Part shown: in pieces, positions 27,409 to 36,383 of the stretch
Position numbering within the stretch: position 1 is the stretch's first letter
Layout of the letters: each line of letters opens with the position of its first letter
NCBI GenBank assembly: GCA_043842855.1
Contig: JBBPJF010000002.1
Coordinates: 1-64,000 of the forward strand
Reading direction: 5' to 3'
Length of the DNA stretch: 64,000 nt
DNA from: QFNR01 sp043842855
Lineage (GTDB): Bacteria; Pseudomonadota; Gammaproteobacteria; Burkholderiales; Neisseriaceae
Notes under the pieces: generated by a model
What the model saw: only the letters and a program-made list of their open reading frames with translations
The model's database searches: none
What the model was told of the DNA's origin: nothing
Translations under genes and position numbers: made by a program

Positions 27409-27840
27409 ATGCTGAAAAATAAATTACTACTATTAGTGCTGTTCAGCTTTGGGACCCTCGCTTCTGCTGCTTCCATTGAGGGAAAGTGGAGAACCATTGA
27501 TGACAAAACTCATCAAGCTAAGAGTATTGTCGAAATTTATAGGGTAGGATCTACTTATTCTGGACGGGTGGTTAAGCTACTTCCCGCAGCTACAGCTAAA
27601 TTATGCTATAAATGTACCGGAGCTGCTAAAAACCGTCCGGTTGAAGGGATGACTATTCTCACGGGACTGAAAAAAACAGGACCTAACTTATATGATGGTG
27701 GTAAATTACTGGATCCTGAAAGTGGTAACACCTATAGTGGATCAGCTCAAGTCCTTAATGATGGTAAATCGCTCAGTTTGCGGGGCTATATAGGTTTTAA
27801 ACTATTTGGTAGGAGTCAGGTTTGGCAGCGTGTTCAATAA
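27409..27840 (+). CDS. Secreted DUF2147 family protein
   Basis: The 143-residue product has a signal peptide (MLKNKLLLLVLFSFGTLASA) and the DUF2147 pattern: GKWRTIDDKT, CYKCTGAAKNRPVEGMTILTGLKK, then LLDPESGNTYSGSAQV and a beta-rich end with RGYIGFKLFGRSQVW. The two cysteines in CYKC may form a periplasmic disulfide. The family is widespread in Proteobacteria and Bacteroidetes, and its function is unknown. It ends at a bidirectional terminator shared with groEL. The start is supported by AGGAG eight bases upstream. Confidence 0.9.
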   Translation: MLKNKLLLLVLFSFGTLASAASIEGKWRTIDDKTHQAKSIVEIYRVGSTYSGRVVKLLPAATAKLCYKCTGAAKNRPVEGMTILTGLKKTGPNLYDGGKLLDPESGNTYSGSAQVLNDGKSLSLRGYIGFKLFGRSQVWQRVQ

Positions 27841-27849
27841 GTAGTTTTT

Positions 27850-27896
27850 CTCTTTAAAAAAAACGGTACCTAATAGGTACCGTTTTTTTTAAAGAG
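27850..27896. terminator. Bidirectional rho-independent terminator
   Basis: Two perfect 21-base inverted arms (27850-27870 and 27876-27896) flank the loop TAATA. The core CGGTACC/GGTACCG is bordered by runs of eight A and eight T, so it can end transcription of both the DUF2147 gene (plus) and groEL (minus). Confidence 0.9.
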
Positions 27897-27907
27897 AATG
27901 GGGGCTG

Positions 27908-29557
27908 TTACATCATACCGCCCATACCACCCATTCCGCCCATCCCGGCCATTGCAGCAGGATCAGGAGCAGCCTTATCTTCAGGCAAATCGGTGATCAT
28001 GCAATCTGTGGTCAACATCAGTCCTGCCACCGAAGCCGCGTGCTGCAAAGCAGTACGAGTAACCTTAGCTGGATCTAACACCCCCATCTCGAACATATCG
28101 CCATACTCACCAGTAGCAGCATTATATCCATAGTTCCCCTTACCGTTTAGCACTTTGTTCACAACTACCGCAGGTTCTTCGCCTGCATTAGCCACTATTT
28201 GACGTAAGGGAGAAGAAACCGCTCTCAAAACGATTTGAATACCAGCATTCTGCTCAGCGTTACCCCCCTTTAAACTAGAGATAGCATCACAAGCACGTAA
28301 TAGAGCAACTCCACCACCAGGGACAATACCCTCTTCAACTGCAGCACGAGTAGCATGTAAAGCATCATCTACACGATCTTTCTTTTCTTTCATTTCTACT
28401 TCTGTAGCGGCCCCTACTCTAATAACAGCTACGCCACCAGCAAGCTTAGCTACACGTTCCTGTAACTTCTCTTTATCATAATCGCTAGTAGCATTCTCTA
28501 TTTGAATGCGAATCTCACTCACTCTAGCTTTGATGTCTGCACTCTTACCTGCACCATCAATAATAGTGGTATTTTCCTTGCCAATCTCTACCCGCTTAGC
28601 TTGTCCTAAATGCTCCAGCTCTGCTTTTTCTAGTGACAAACCAACTTCCTCAGCAATAACGGTGCCCCCAGTTAAAATAGCAATGTCTTGTAACATAGCT
28701 TTGCGTCGATCGCCAAAACCTGGAGCTTTCACAGCCACAGTCTTTAATATACCTCGAATATTATTGACCACCAGCGTAGCTAGAGCTTCCCCTTCAATAT
28801 CCTCAGCGATGAGCAATAAAGGTCTTCCTGCCTTAGCAACATTCTCAAGTACTGGCAATAACTCCCGAATATTACTTATTTTTTTATCTGTCAACAAAAT
28901 GTAGGGATTATCTAAAGCCGCTATTTGTTTCTCGGTATCTGTGATAAAGTAAGGTGATAGATATCCTCTGTCAAATTGCATACCTTCTACGACTTCAAGC
29001 TCATTTTCCAAGGATTTACCATCTTCAACAGTGATCACGCCTTCTTTACCAACTTTTTCCATCGCTTCAGCGATAATATCACCTATTGATTCATCTGAAT
29101 TAGCAGAAATTGAGCCTACTTGCTGAATAGATTTGGTACTTTCACAGGGTTTACTGATCTTTTGAATCTCTGCCACCAATGAGGCAACTGCCTTATCAAT
29201 ACCCCTTTTCAGATCCATTGGGTTCATTCCTGCTGCCACATACTTCATTCCTTCAGTGACAATAGCCTGAGCCAATACAGTTGCCGTGGTAGTTCCATCG
29301 CCGGCAACATCAGAAGTCTTAGAGGCTACCTGTTTAACCATTTGCGCCCCCATGTTTTCAAACTTGTCTTTAAGCTCGACTTCTTTAGCAACCGTCACTC
29401 CGTCCTTGGTAATATTTGGCCCGCCGAATGAACGATCAATCACAACATTTCTACCTTTAGGTCCTAAAGTAACCTTTACGGCGTCGGCCAAAACGTTCAC
29501 CCCTTTGACCATCTTCTGGCGGGCACTATTCCCAAATTGTATTTCTTTTGCTGACAT
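27908..29557 (-). CDS. groEL: Chaperonin GroEL
   Basis: The 549-residue chaperonin forms the double ring that folds proteins with GroES. It shows VTLGPKGRNVVID, the ATP site motif DGTTTATVLAQ (about residues 87-97), and the Gly-Met-rich tail GMGGMGGMGGMM. The sequence is highly conserved, with no visible oddity. It is transcribed with groES (52-base gap) and ends at the bidirectional terminator. Confidence 0.99.
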   Translation of the reverse strand: MSAKEIQFGNSARQKMVKGVNVLADAVKVTLGPKGRNVVIDRSFGGPNITKDGVTVAKEVELKDKFENMGAQMVKQVASKTSDVAGDGTTTATVLAQAIVTEGMKYVAAGMNPMDLKRGIDKAVASLVAEIQKISKPCESTKSIQQVGSISANSDESIGDIIAEAMEKVGKEGVITVEDGKSLENELEVVEGMQFDRGYLSPYFITDTEKQIAALDNPYILLTDKKISNIRELLPVLENVAKAGRPLLLIAEDIEGEALATLVVNNIRGILKTVAVKAPGFGDRRKAMLQDIAILTGGTVIAEEVGLSLEKAELEHLGQAKRVEIGKENTTIIDGAGKSADIKARVSEIRIQIENATSDYDKEKLQERVAKLAGGVAVIRVGAATEVEMKEKKDRVDDALHATRAAVEEGIVPGGGVALLRACDAISSLKGGNAEQNAGIQIVLRAVSSPLRQIVANAGEEPAVVVNKVLNGKGNYGYNAATGEYGDMFEMGVLDPAKVTRTALQHAASVAGLMLTTDCMITDLPEDKAAPDPAAMAGMGGMGGMGGMM

Positions 29558-29609
29558 ATTCTTCTCCAGTACTTTAAAGTTCTTTCGTTTTCGATCCGTT
29601 TACCTAGTT

Positions 29610-29897
29610 TTAGTCTACAATAGCCAAAACATCTTCCTCGCGTACTACGTGGTACTCTTCACCTTCTACCTTGACTGTTTGTCCACTGTATTTACCAAAT
29701 AAAACCTTGTCACCTACTTTTACACTAAGTTTTTGAACGTTACCGGTGTCTAGTGGTTTACCAGGACCAATTGCAACCACCTCGCCTATATCAGGCTTTT
29801 CCGCTGCAGAACCTGGCAACACAATACCTGATTGTGTTTTTTCTTCTGCTTCTAAACGTTTAATCACTACACGATCGTGTAACGGACGAATTGCCAT
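29610..29897 (-). CDS. groES: Co-chaperonin GroES
   Basis: The 95-residue lid subunit of the GroEL chamber starts at MAIRPLHDRVVIKRLE, chosen because GGAGG lies nine bases upstream and this matches family length; the longer in-frame start adds an unconserved 11 residues. The mobile loop EEKTQSGIVLPGSA and the C-terminal YHVVREEDVLAIVD are intact. First gene of the groESL operon behind a heat-shock-type promoter. Confidence 0.98.
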   Translation of the reverse strand: MAIRPLHDRVVIKRLEAEEKTQSGIVLPGSAAEKPDIGEVVAIGPGKPLDTGNVQKLSVKVGDKVLFGKYSGQTVKVEGEEYHVVREEDVLAIVD

Positions 29898-29952
29898 AAA
29901 CTTCCTCCTAAAACTAACAATGGTTATCAAAATTTTTCAATCGGTCTGTATA

Positions 29953-29978
29953 GTAGGGTCTAAAAAATGTATTTCAAG
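29953..29978 (-). promoter_or_regulatory. Heat-shock (sigma-32) promoter of groESL
   Basis: On the minus strand CTTGAA (29978-29973), a 14-base spacer and CCCTAC (29958-29953) followed by TAT resemble the sigma-32 consensus CTTGAAA...CCCCATnT. A sigma-70-like pair TTGAAA/TACTAT with 16 spacing overlaps it, so basal and heat-induced transcription may share the site. No CIRCE repeat was seen. Confidence 0.65.
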
Positions 29979-30236
29979 AGCAAAGTTTTTTTTTTTTGGA
30001 TTCCGCTCCTACCCTTTAGCTTAGCACCTACATTAAATCATTAAGCTATATCAACGGCGTATCTCAGACTTATGGCTATAACTACATGCAGTAAACCAAA
30101 GAAGGAAAATAAAAGGTGATCTCTGCTGTGACCCGCAAAAACCATATCACCCTCACTCCTGCCAATCTCAAAACTAAGGCAAATTTTTCCTATTACTTCT
30201 ACCCAGTTCTACCCAGCGACGCTGTAGGCTTAAATA
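29979..30236. other. Gap upstream of groES
   Basis: Together with the groES leader this makes 339 bases free of genes between the orn stop and the groES start. Apart from the heat-shock promoter nothing is recognised. Confidence 0.4.
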
Positions 30237-30782
30237 CTAACTAAGGTCAAATAGAGAAGCACGGTAGTACTTTAATTCCTCGATGGTTTCTAAAATATCT
30301 TCCAAGGCCTGGTGCGCTCCTTTTTTTGTTAAGCTGCCTAAAATCTCAGGCTTCCATCTTCTAGCCAACTCTTTCAAAGTAGAAACATCAATATTTCTAT
30401 AGTGAAAATAGGCTTCAAGCTCTGGCATATACTTTTGCAAAAAACGACGATCCTGATGGATCGTATTACCACAAAGAGGGGACTGACCAGCTGGAATCCA
30501 GGCTTTAACAAACTGTAACATCAGCTTTTCTGCTTCTTGTTCTGTCAAACTAGAAGCTTTAACCCGCTCAATCAACCCCGTTCGCGTGTGCGTCTGAATA
30601 TTCCATTCATCCATACTAGCCAATAAACTTTCCTCCTGGTAAATAACATAGACAGGAGATTGAGCCAATAGATTTAAATCTTTATCAGTTACTACAATGG
30701 CTGCCTCAATAATCCTCGCTGTTGCTGGATCTAGCCCCGTCATTTCTAGGTCTAGCCAGACCAGATTGTCTGCTTTTTTCAT
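30237..30782 (-). CDS. orn: Oligoribonuclease
   Basis: The 181-residue DEDDh exonuclease degrades di- and short oligoribonucleotides, including pGpG from cyclic-di-GMP turnover. The acidic residues are in LVWLDLEMTGLD, HQDRRFLQKYMPEL and the final GAHQALEDILETIEELKYYR (His and Asp of DEDDh). It lies 27 bases downstream of aspS on the same strand. Length matches the E. coli enzyme (181). Confidence 0.97.
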   Translation of the reverse strand: MKKADNLVWLDLEMTGLDPATARIIEAAIVVTDKDLNLLAQSPVYVIYQEESLLASMDEWNIQTHTRTGLIERVKASSLTEQEAEKLMLQFVKAWIPAGQSPLCGNTIHQDRRFLQKYMPELEAYFHYRNIDVSTLKELARRWKPEILGSLTKKGAHQALEDILETIEELKYYRASLFDLS

Positions 30783-30809
30783 TTTTGTTCCTTCCCGTGA
30801 ATCCTCGCA

Positions 30810-32630
30810 TTAAGCCTTAGCTTCTTCCCCGGTTCCGCTAGCCAATTTTCTTAACCTTAAACCTAATTCCCTCAGCTGTATTTCGCTGACTTGGTTGGGG
30901 GCATGAGTAAGTAAACATTGAGCCCTCTGAGTTTTAGGAAAAGCAATAACGTCTCTTATAGATTCTGCCTCAGCCATCAAGGTCACAAGTCGATCCAATC
31001 CAATAGCTAGACCACCATGAGGTGGTGCCCCATATTGTAGATTTTCTAATAAAAATCCAAACTTATTTTCTTGTTCTTCCTTCGAAATCTTCAGAGCCCT
31101 GAAAACTTTTTCCTGAGTATCATGCTGGTGAATACGTATAGACCCTCCCCCTAATTCCCAACCGTTAAGTACAAGATCATATGCCCTCGCCAAACATCTT
31201 TCGGGATGAGTTTCCATCCAATCCTCATGTCCTACTTTTGGAGACGTAAAAGGATGGTGCATCGCAACATAACGATCTTCCTCTTCAACATACTCAAACA
31301 TAGGGAAATCCGTAACCCACAACAGCTGCCATCCCGCCTTAAAATAACCATTCTGTGGCCCATGATCTTTTCCTATTTTCACCCTCAATTGTCCTAATGA
31401 TTCATAAACAATTTTAGCTTTGTCTGCTCCAAAGAAAATGATATCTCCACTTTGTGCTTGCGTCTTCTCCACGATTACTCTCAAGGTTTCAATTGAAAGA
31501 AATTTAATAATGGGGGACTGCAAGCCACTATTCTCAGAATTACTAATTTTGCTGATGTCGTTAACTTTAATATAAGCTAAGCCTCGAGCTCCATATATCC
31601 CTACAAATTTGGTGTATTCATCGATTTCCTTACGAGTCAGGCCTGAGCCTCCTGGGACCCGCAACGCAATCACCTTTCCATCTGGTAGGTTAGCTGCCTC
31701 CCTGAATACCTTAAAATTTTCTGTTTGCATCAGTTCCGTCAAGTCAGTCAACCTTAAATCAATACGCAAATCAGGCTTATCAGAACCATATAGACTCATA
31801 GCAGTCGCGAATGTCATCCTAGGAACAAAATCAATCTCTACTTTTAAAACTTCAGCAATAATTTTTTTGACCAGCTGCTCAGACCAACTCATGATATCTA
31901 TTTCAGTCACAAAAGAGGCTTCTAAGTCAATTTGAGTAAATTCTGGTTGTCTATCCGCCCTTAAATCTTCATCACGGAAGCACTTGGTGATCTGGTAGTA
32001 ACGATCAAACCCTGCTACCATCAATAGCTGTTTAAAAAGTTGGGGAGACTGAGGTAAAGCATAAAAATGGCCCAGGTTAACCCGCGAAGGAACCAAGTAA
32101 TCTCGAGCACCCTCAGGAGTAGAACGGGTCAAAACCGGGGTCTCAATATCGATGAACCCCAGTTCGTCTAAATATTGGCGGGCTAACTTCATAATTAAGT
32201 GACGCAGCCTTAAATTGCGTTGCATTGCAGGACGACGCAAATCAATTACTCGATGGGCAAGTCGCACAGCTTCAGAGATATGTACCTCATCAAGGGAGAA
32301 GGGTGGAGTTTTAGCTGAATTAAGTAGCTCAATTTGCTGAGCTAAAATTTCGATTTTCCCCGATACCATAGACTCATTAACTGTACCGTCTGGGCGTAAA
32401 CGAACTATACCTGTGACTGAAATTACATATTCGCTGCGACTTCTATCGGCTACGGAAAAAGCCTCTTGGGTCTCAGGATTAACGACTATCTGAACCAAAC
32501 CTTCTCTATCTCTTAAATCAATGAAAATAACGCCCCCGTGATCACGCCGCCTATGTACCCAGCCTTGTACAGTTACCGTTTTGCCTAAATAAAGCTCACT
32601 TATCAAACCACAGTAGTTTGTTCTCATCAT
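30810..32630 (-). CDS. aspS: Aspartyl-tRNA synthetase
   Basis: The 606-residue class IIb synthetase charges tRNA-Asp. The N-terminal OB fold has VQGWVHRRRDHGGVIFIDLRDREGLVQIV, motif 2 is CFRDEDLRADRQPEFTQIDLE, and motif 3 ends GLAIGLDRLVTLM. The bacterial-type GAD insert is present. The start may be at the second of two ATG codons (32627), which gives the family start MRTNYCG. It precedes orn. Confidence 0.98.
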   Translation of the reverse strand: MMRTNYCGLISELYLGKTVTVQGWVHRRRDHGGVIFIDLRDREGLVQIVVNPETQEAFSVADRSRSEYVISVTGIVRLRPDGTVNESMVSGKIEILAQQIELLNSAKTPPFSLDEVHISEAVRLAHRVIDLRRPAMQRNLRLRHLIMKLARQYLDELGFIDIETPVLTRSTPEGARDYLVPSRVNLGHFYALPQSPQLFKQLLMVAGFDRYYQITKCFRDEDLRADRQPEFTQIDLEASFVTEIDIMSWSEQLVKKIIAEVLKVEIDFVPRMTFATAMSLYGSDKPDLRIDLRLTDLTELMQTENFKVFREAANLPDGKVIALRVPGGSGLTRKEIDEYTKFVGIYGARGLAYIKVNDISKISNSENSGLQSPIIKFLSIETLRVIVEKTQAQSGDIIFFGADKAKIVYESLGQLRVKIGKDHGPQNGYFKAGWQLLWVTDFPMFEYVEEEDRYVAMHHPFTSPKVGHEDWMETHPERCLARAYDLVLNGWELGGGSIRIHQHDTQEKVFRALKISKEEQENKFGFLLENLQYGAPPHGGLAIGLDRLVTLMAEAESIRDVIAFPKTQRAQCLLTHAPNQVSEIQLRELGLRLRKLASGTGEEAKA

Positions 32631-32832
32631 CGTTCTCTTAATTTTAAATCCAGCTCAATCCAAACCACCAAAAGCTTCAAAGCCCACCTTGTTCAGATGA
32701 ATAAATCCGAACGTATAAGAGGTCAGAACTTTGCTAGCCTTTCAACCAACCATTTATTTTTAAAATCAATTTTTAAAACACACCACACCAAGTCCCTCTA
32801 CTCAACCAGTAGTTAAGACTTTTCGGTAAAAA

Positions 32833-32861
32833 CAAAAAAACTCCGAGCCAATGCTCAGAGT
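32833..32861 (-). terminator. Rho-independent terminator of rpsT
   Basis: Downstream of rpsT on the minus strand, ACTCTGAGC and GCTCGGAGT pair (one G-U) around the loop ATTG and are followed by seven T. Confidence 0.85.
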
Positions 32862-32880
32862 TCTACATCACTGCATTAAA

Positions 32881-33144
32881 CTAGGCCATCTGCTTAATTC
32901 GTTGTGAAAGCCGACTTTTATGCCTAGCTGCCTTATTCTTATGATAAATACCTTTATCAGCAACGCTGTCAAGCGTCTTTACCGCCGCACTAAAAGTAGC
33001 CTGCGCTAGCGTCTTGTCACCTGTCTCAATAGCCTTAATAGTCTTCTTCACTGCTGTACGAAAAGCTGTACGCAAACTAACATTATGTGCACGCCTTTTT
33101 TCCGCCTGAATAGCGCGCTTATACGCCTGAGCGCTGTTTGCCAT
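32881..33144 (-). CDS. rpsT: Small ribosomal subunit protein S20
   Basis: The 87-residue basic helical protein binds 16S rRNA. It starts at MANSAQAYKRAIQAEKRR, supported by GGAG upstream and by family length; a longer in-frame start adds eight unconserved residues. The core ALRT-type segment SLRTAFRTAVKKTIKAIETGD and the C-terminal KNKAARHKSRLSQRIK are standard. Monocistronic, with its own promoter and terminator. Confidence 0.97.
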   Translation of the reverse strand: MANSAQAYKRAIQAEKRRAHNVSLRTAFRTAVKKTIKAIETGDKTLAQATFSAAVKTLDSVADKGIYHKNKAARHKSRLSQRIKQMA

Positions 33145-33184
33145 AAATTTCTCCAGAATCTTAAACAACTGTTTAAAAGGGTGG

Positions 33185-33213
33185 ATTTTACCTTAGTAGG
33201 CTACTAAGAGCAA
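33185..33213 (-). promoter_or_regulatory. rpsT promoter with palindromic spacer
   Basis: On the minus strand TTGCTC (33213-33208), a 17-base spacer and TAAAAT (33190-33185) form a good sigma-70 promoter 41 bases before rpsT. The spacer contains the perfect palindrome CTTAGTAG-C-CTACTAAG (33192-33208), the geometry of a repressor operator. Confidence 0.6.
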
Positions 33214-33342
33214 GCACGTCAGGCCTGGGAAGGAGAATCTGCCACAGCTGCCGCAACAAGACTTGTGGCAAACGTTACTACTTCTTTACAAGTTGTAGAA
33301 AAACACTACTTATATATAAATTAAGCCATTTTATTCATACAC

Positions 33343-33379
33343 AAAAAATTACTGCGCAAAAAACGATGCGATAAGTAAT
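33343..33379 (-). terminator. Rho-independent terminator after the LysM/LytM gene
   Basis: On the minus strand ATTACT and AGTAAT pair, with an inner CGCA/TGCG stem, and are followed by six T. It lies 17 bases downstream of the lipoprotein gene stop. Confidence 0.7.
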
Positions 33380-33395
33380 TAGCCATCTGAACACC

Positions 33396-34085
33396 CTAGG
33401 GTAAGTACGTAAGCGGATTAACCGCCTTGCTGTGAACACGAATTTCGAAATAAAGTACGGGCTGATTTGCATCATTTGTACCTACTGTCGAAATTTCTTG
33501 ACCTTTCTGTACACGCTGGTTCAACTTAACCTTGACATTCTGATTATTACCGTACACCGTTAACACAGAATTATCTGCTGTGTGACTGATCAATATTAAA
33601 TTACCATACCCTTCCACATAATCACTATACAAAACTTTACCACTCTCTACAGCGTGTACCGATTCAAAAGCCTTAGTAAGAATAGTCACGCCTTTATGCG
33701 CGGGGGAATCATAAGGTTGCAACACTTGGCCTCTAACAGGCCAAATGAAATGCATGCTAGACAAAGCAGCACTACCTCTTGGAAAGGTAGAGGCATACTT
33801 TCGTTGCCCTTCATTATGGTGAATTGGTATCTTAATTAGCTGACCTACCCTAAGTTCAGAAGCACTAGAAAGATGATTCAATCTGAGCAAGGTTGCTACC
33901 GTGGTCTTATACTTCAGACTGAGGCGGTAAAGATTTTCACCTGCTTGCACACGATGATACCCGCCCGAGTGGCCTTGCGTCGTACTACGGAGTGAAGGGG
34001 GCTCCTGAGGTCCAGTACCACAAGCAGCTAAAAGAACCAAAAATAAGCTCAAAAACAGCCCCGATGGCATCCTATGGACTCTCAT
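33396..34085 (-). CDS. LysM/LytM lipoprotein, NlpD-like, catalytically degenerate
   Basis: The 229-residue product has a lipoprotein signal (lipobox LAAC, Cys22), a LysM peptidoglycan-binding domain (YHRVQAGENLYRLSLKYKTTVATLLRLN, about 43-88) and a C-terminal M23/LytM fold (about 117-225). The zinc-ligand sites are lost: the HxxxD motif reads HKGVT and the final HxH region reads VYGNN. This is the pattern of NlpD/EnvC-type regulators, which activate amidases instead of cutting peptidoglycan. A role in cell separation through amidase control is therefore inferred. It lies 36 bases downstream of lpxL. Confidence 0.88.
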   Translation of the reverse strand: MRVHRMPSGLFLSLFLVLLAACGTGPQEPPSLRSTTQGHSGGYHRVQAGENLYRLSLKYKTTVATLLRLNHLSSASELRVGQLIKIPIHHNEGQRKYASTFPRGSAALSSMHFIWPVRGQVLQPYDSPAHKGVTILTKAFESVHAVESGKVLYSDYVEGYGNLILISHTADNSVLTVYGNNQNVKVKLNQRVQKGQEISTVGTNDANQPVLYFEIRVHSKAVNPLTYLP

Positions 34086-34121
34086 TTTTTCCTCTTTTCC
34101 GTTGGCAAGGGATAGCCTTAC

Positions 34122-35015
34122 CTAATATACTGACTTTTCCTTTCCAGGTCTAGTTTTGAATCTCTTATGCAACCAAAAATATTGCTCTGGATACTGTCGT
34201 ATAATCTCTTCGAGGAATTGATTAATTCTTTGCATGTCATCAACTACATCATCACTGGGAAAGTTATCTAAAATAGGAAAAACTTTTAATCTAATCTGAT
34301 TTTTCTGCCGAATAGGAACAATGGGCAGCACTTTCCTGCCTGATATCCTGCTGAGGCGAGACAAGCCAGTATTAGTTGCAGCCGCAAGGTTAAAGAAGGG
34401 TACAAAAACTGAATTTTTGGCACCAAAATCCTGATCAGAAAGATAGAGGAATAAAGCATCAGAATGCTTGAGCTTCTGGAAGATAGAAACCAGTTTTTTA
34501 GTCCGGCACTGTAGATATACAGGATGAAATTTATGGAACCTTGTACGACCTTCATAAATCTTTTGGTTGATAATAGAGTTTCTTTGCTCGGCAAAAATGC
34601 TGATAATGGGATAATCCAAGTTTAAACGCAGCGCTCCTAGCTCTAGTGCCGAAAAATGAGGGTAAAACACCGTTAAAGGAATAGCCTGTTCTTCCGCTTT
34701 TTTTAGCCAATCCTTTCCTTCATAGACTACTAGTCTTCTAATTCTTTTAGGCGAGGCATACCAGGCTATACTATATTCCAGGAACATAACTGCCATATGA
34801 TGAAAATTAGCCTTCAATATTTTTCTCCTCTCTTCCGGAGACTTTTCAGGGAAGCAGAGCGCAAGGTTTACTTGGCCAATATGTTTCCTGCCTTTTAAAA
34901 AGACATAAGCCAAACGTCCGATGGGCCAAGCAATCCAATATAACAAAAATAACGGTAGAAAATGTATCGGATATAGCAACCACAAAAATAATTGAAACCT
35001 ATTTTTTTTTCCCAT
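34122..35015 (-). CDS. lpxL: Lipid A lauroyl/myristoyl acyltransferase (LpxL/HtrB family)
   Basis: The 297-residue inner-membrane enzyme adds a secondary acyl chain to lipid A from acyl-ACP. It has an N-terminal membrane anchor (about residues 12-35), the catalytic HxxxxE motif as FYPHFSALELGAL (about residue 119) and the later conserved DQDFG and FVPFF. It is divergent from metK, the usual arrangement in many betaproteobacteria. Which chain is transferred cannot be told from sequence. Confidence 0.93.
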   Translation of the reverse strand: MGKKNRFQLFLWLLYPIHFLPLFLLYWIAWPIGRLAYVFLKGRKHIGQVNLALCFPEKSPEERRKILKANFHHMAVMFLEYSIAWYASPKRIRRLVVYEGKDWLKKAEEQAIPLTVFYPHFSALELGALRLNLDYPIISIFAEQRNSIINQKIYEGRTRFHKFHPVYLQCRTKKLVSIFQKLKHSDALFLYLSDQDFGAKNSVFVPFFNLAAATNTGLSRLSRISGRKVLPIVPIRQKNQIRLKVFPILDNFPSDDVVDDMQRINQFLEEIIRQYPEQYFWLHKRFKTRPGKEKSVY

Positions 35016-35107
35016 GCTGCACAGTTCCTTAGGTTAGCCTTGGATTTTACCCAATTTGATTGAGCTGCCCAAATGCTTTTATCACCTACATCTAGCCGGT
35101 CATATAC

Positions 35108-35116
35108 TGCTATAAT
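35108..35116 (+). promoter_or_regulatory. Extended -10 promoter of metK
   Basis: TGCTATAAT is a perfect extended -10 element. It gives a leader of about 90 bases with a CCCCT-AGAC-AGGGG hairpin at 35147-35160 before the metK GTG. No known SAM riboswitch class was recognised. Confidence 0.6.
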
Positions 35117-35214
35117 GTCGAGTTAAACTAACGAAAATACGAGTTTCCCCTAGACAGGGGCCCATAACTACGTTGAAACATGGAGCAATCCTGACAGCAG
35201 TTAAAGGAAAATAA

Positions 35215-36381
35215 GTGTGTGATTATTTGTTTACTTCCGAATCAGTTTCCGAAGGCCATCCTGATAAAGTGGCCGATAAAATCTCTGACAGTATCTTAGA
35301 CGCTATTTTAGAACAAGACCCCACAGCCAGGGTAGCTGCAGAGACCCTTGTCAATACAGGTTTGATAGTATTGGCTGGTGAAATTTCTACTTCTGCCCAT
35401 ATTAATTACTCTGAAATAGCACGGACTGCAGTACGTGAGGTAGGTTACACTCAGCCAGGCTCCGGTTTTAGTGCGGACGATTGTGCAGTAATGGTATGTT
35501 ATGATAAGCAATCACCCGACATTGCCCGCGGGGTAGATGGGTCAACCAGGCTTAGTACGAGATTAGGCGCAGGGGATCAAGGATTGATGTTTGGCTACGC
35601 CTGTGATGAAACACCAACCCTAATGCCTTTTTGTATTTATTATGCACATCTCTTGATGAAGAAGCAGGCTGAACTGAGGAAATCCGGTCAGTATCCATGG
35701 TTACGTCCTGATGCCAAATGCCAGATCACAGCTGTATACGATAGTCGTACAGGTCAACCTAAGTCTATTCAAAGTGTGGTACTTTCCACGCAACATACCC
35801 CAGAAGTGTCACCATCAACTCTGAAGGAAATGGTAATTGAAGAAATCATTAAATCAGTTCTTCCATCTGCAATGCTTGAGAACACTCAATATCATATTAA
35901 CCCTACCGGACAATTTATTATTGGGGGACCCAAAGGTGATTGCGGATTGACTGGCCGCAAAATTATTGTAGATACATATGGAGGGGCCGCTCCTCATGGT
36001 GGTGGAGCTTTTTCAGGTAAGGATGCCACTAAGGTTGATAGATCCGCTTCATATGCTTGTCGCTACGTAGCTAAGAACATCGTTGCTGCAGGGATTGCTA
36101 GACATTGCCAGATACAGGTTTCTTATACTATTGGTATAGATAAGCCTAATTCTGTTTCTATTGACACTTTTGGCACTAGTCAATTGGCTGAAACAGAGAT
36201 TCTTAAAATAATCGATGAATATTTCGATTTAACGCCCAAAGGGATTATTGATACCCTGCGCTTACAGCGACCTATCTTTTCAAAAACCGTAAATTATGGA
36301 CATTTTGGTAGAGAAGATAGCGACTTTAGCTGGGAAGATACCAGTATCTCAACAAAACTTAAAGCTGCAGCGGGCTTTTAG
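35215..36381 (+). CDS. metK: S-adenosylmethionine synthetase
   Basis: The 388-residue enzyme makes SAM from ATP and methionine. Diagnostic segments are LFTSESVSEGHPDKVADKISD, GAGDQGLMFGYA (about residues 118-129), the P-loop-like GGAFSGKDATKVDRSA and the C-terminal YGHFGR. Translation starts at GTG behind AAGGA. It is followed after 2 bases by dusA, so the two are probably co-transcribed. SAM supplied here serves RsmG, TrmL and the other methyltransferases of the window. Confidence 0.98.
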   Translation: MCDYLFTSESVSEGHPDKVADKISDSILDAILEQDPTARVAAETLVNTGLIVLAGEISTSAHINYSEIARTAVREVGYTQPGSGFSADDCAVMVCYDKQSPDIARGVDGSTRLSTRLGAGDQGLMFGYACDETPTLMPFCIYYAHLLMKKQAELRKSGQYPWLRPDAKCQITAVYDSRTGQPKSIQSVVLSTQHTPEVSPSTLKEMVIEEIIKSVLPSAMLENTQYHINPTGQFIIGGPKGDCGLTGRKIIVDTYGGAAPHGGGAFSGKDATKVDRSASYACRYVAKNIVAAGIARHCQIQVSYTIGIDKPNSVSIDTFGTSQLAETEILKIIDEYFDLTPKGIIDTLRLQRPIFSKTVNYGHFGREDSDFSWEDTSISTKLKAAAGF

Positions 36382-36383
36382 TC

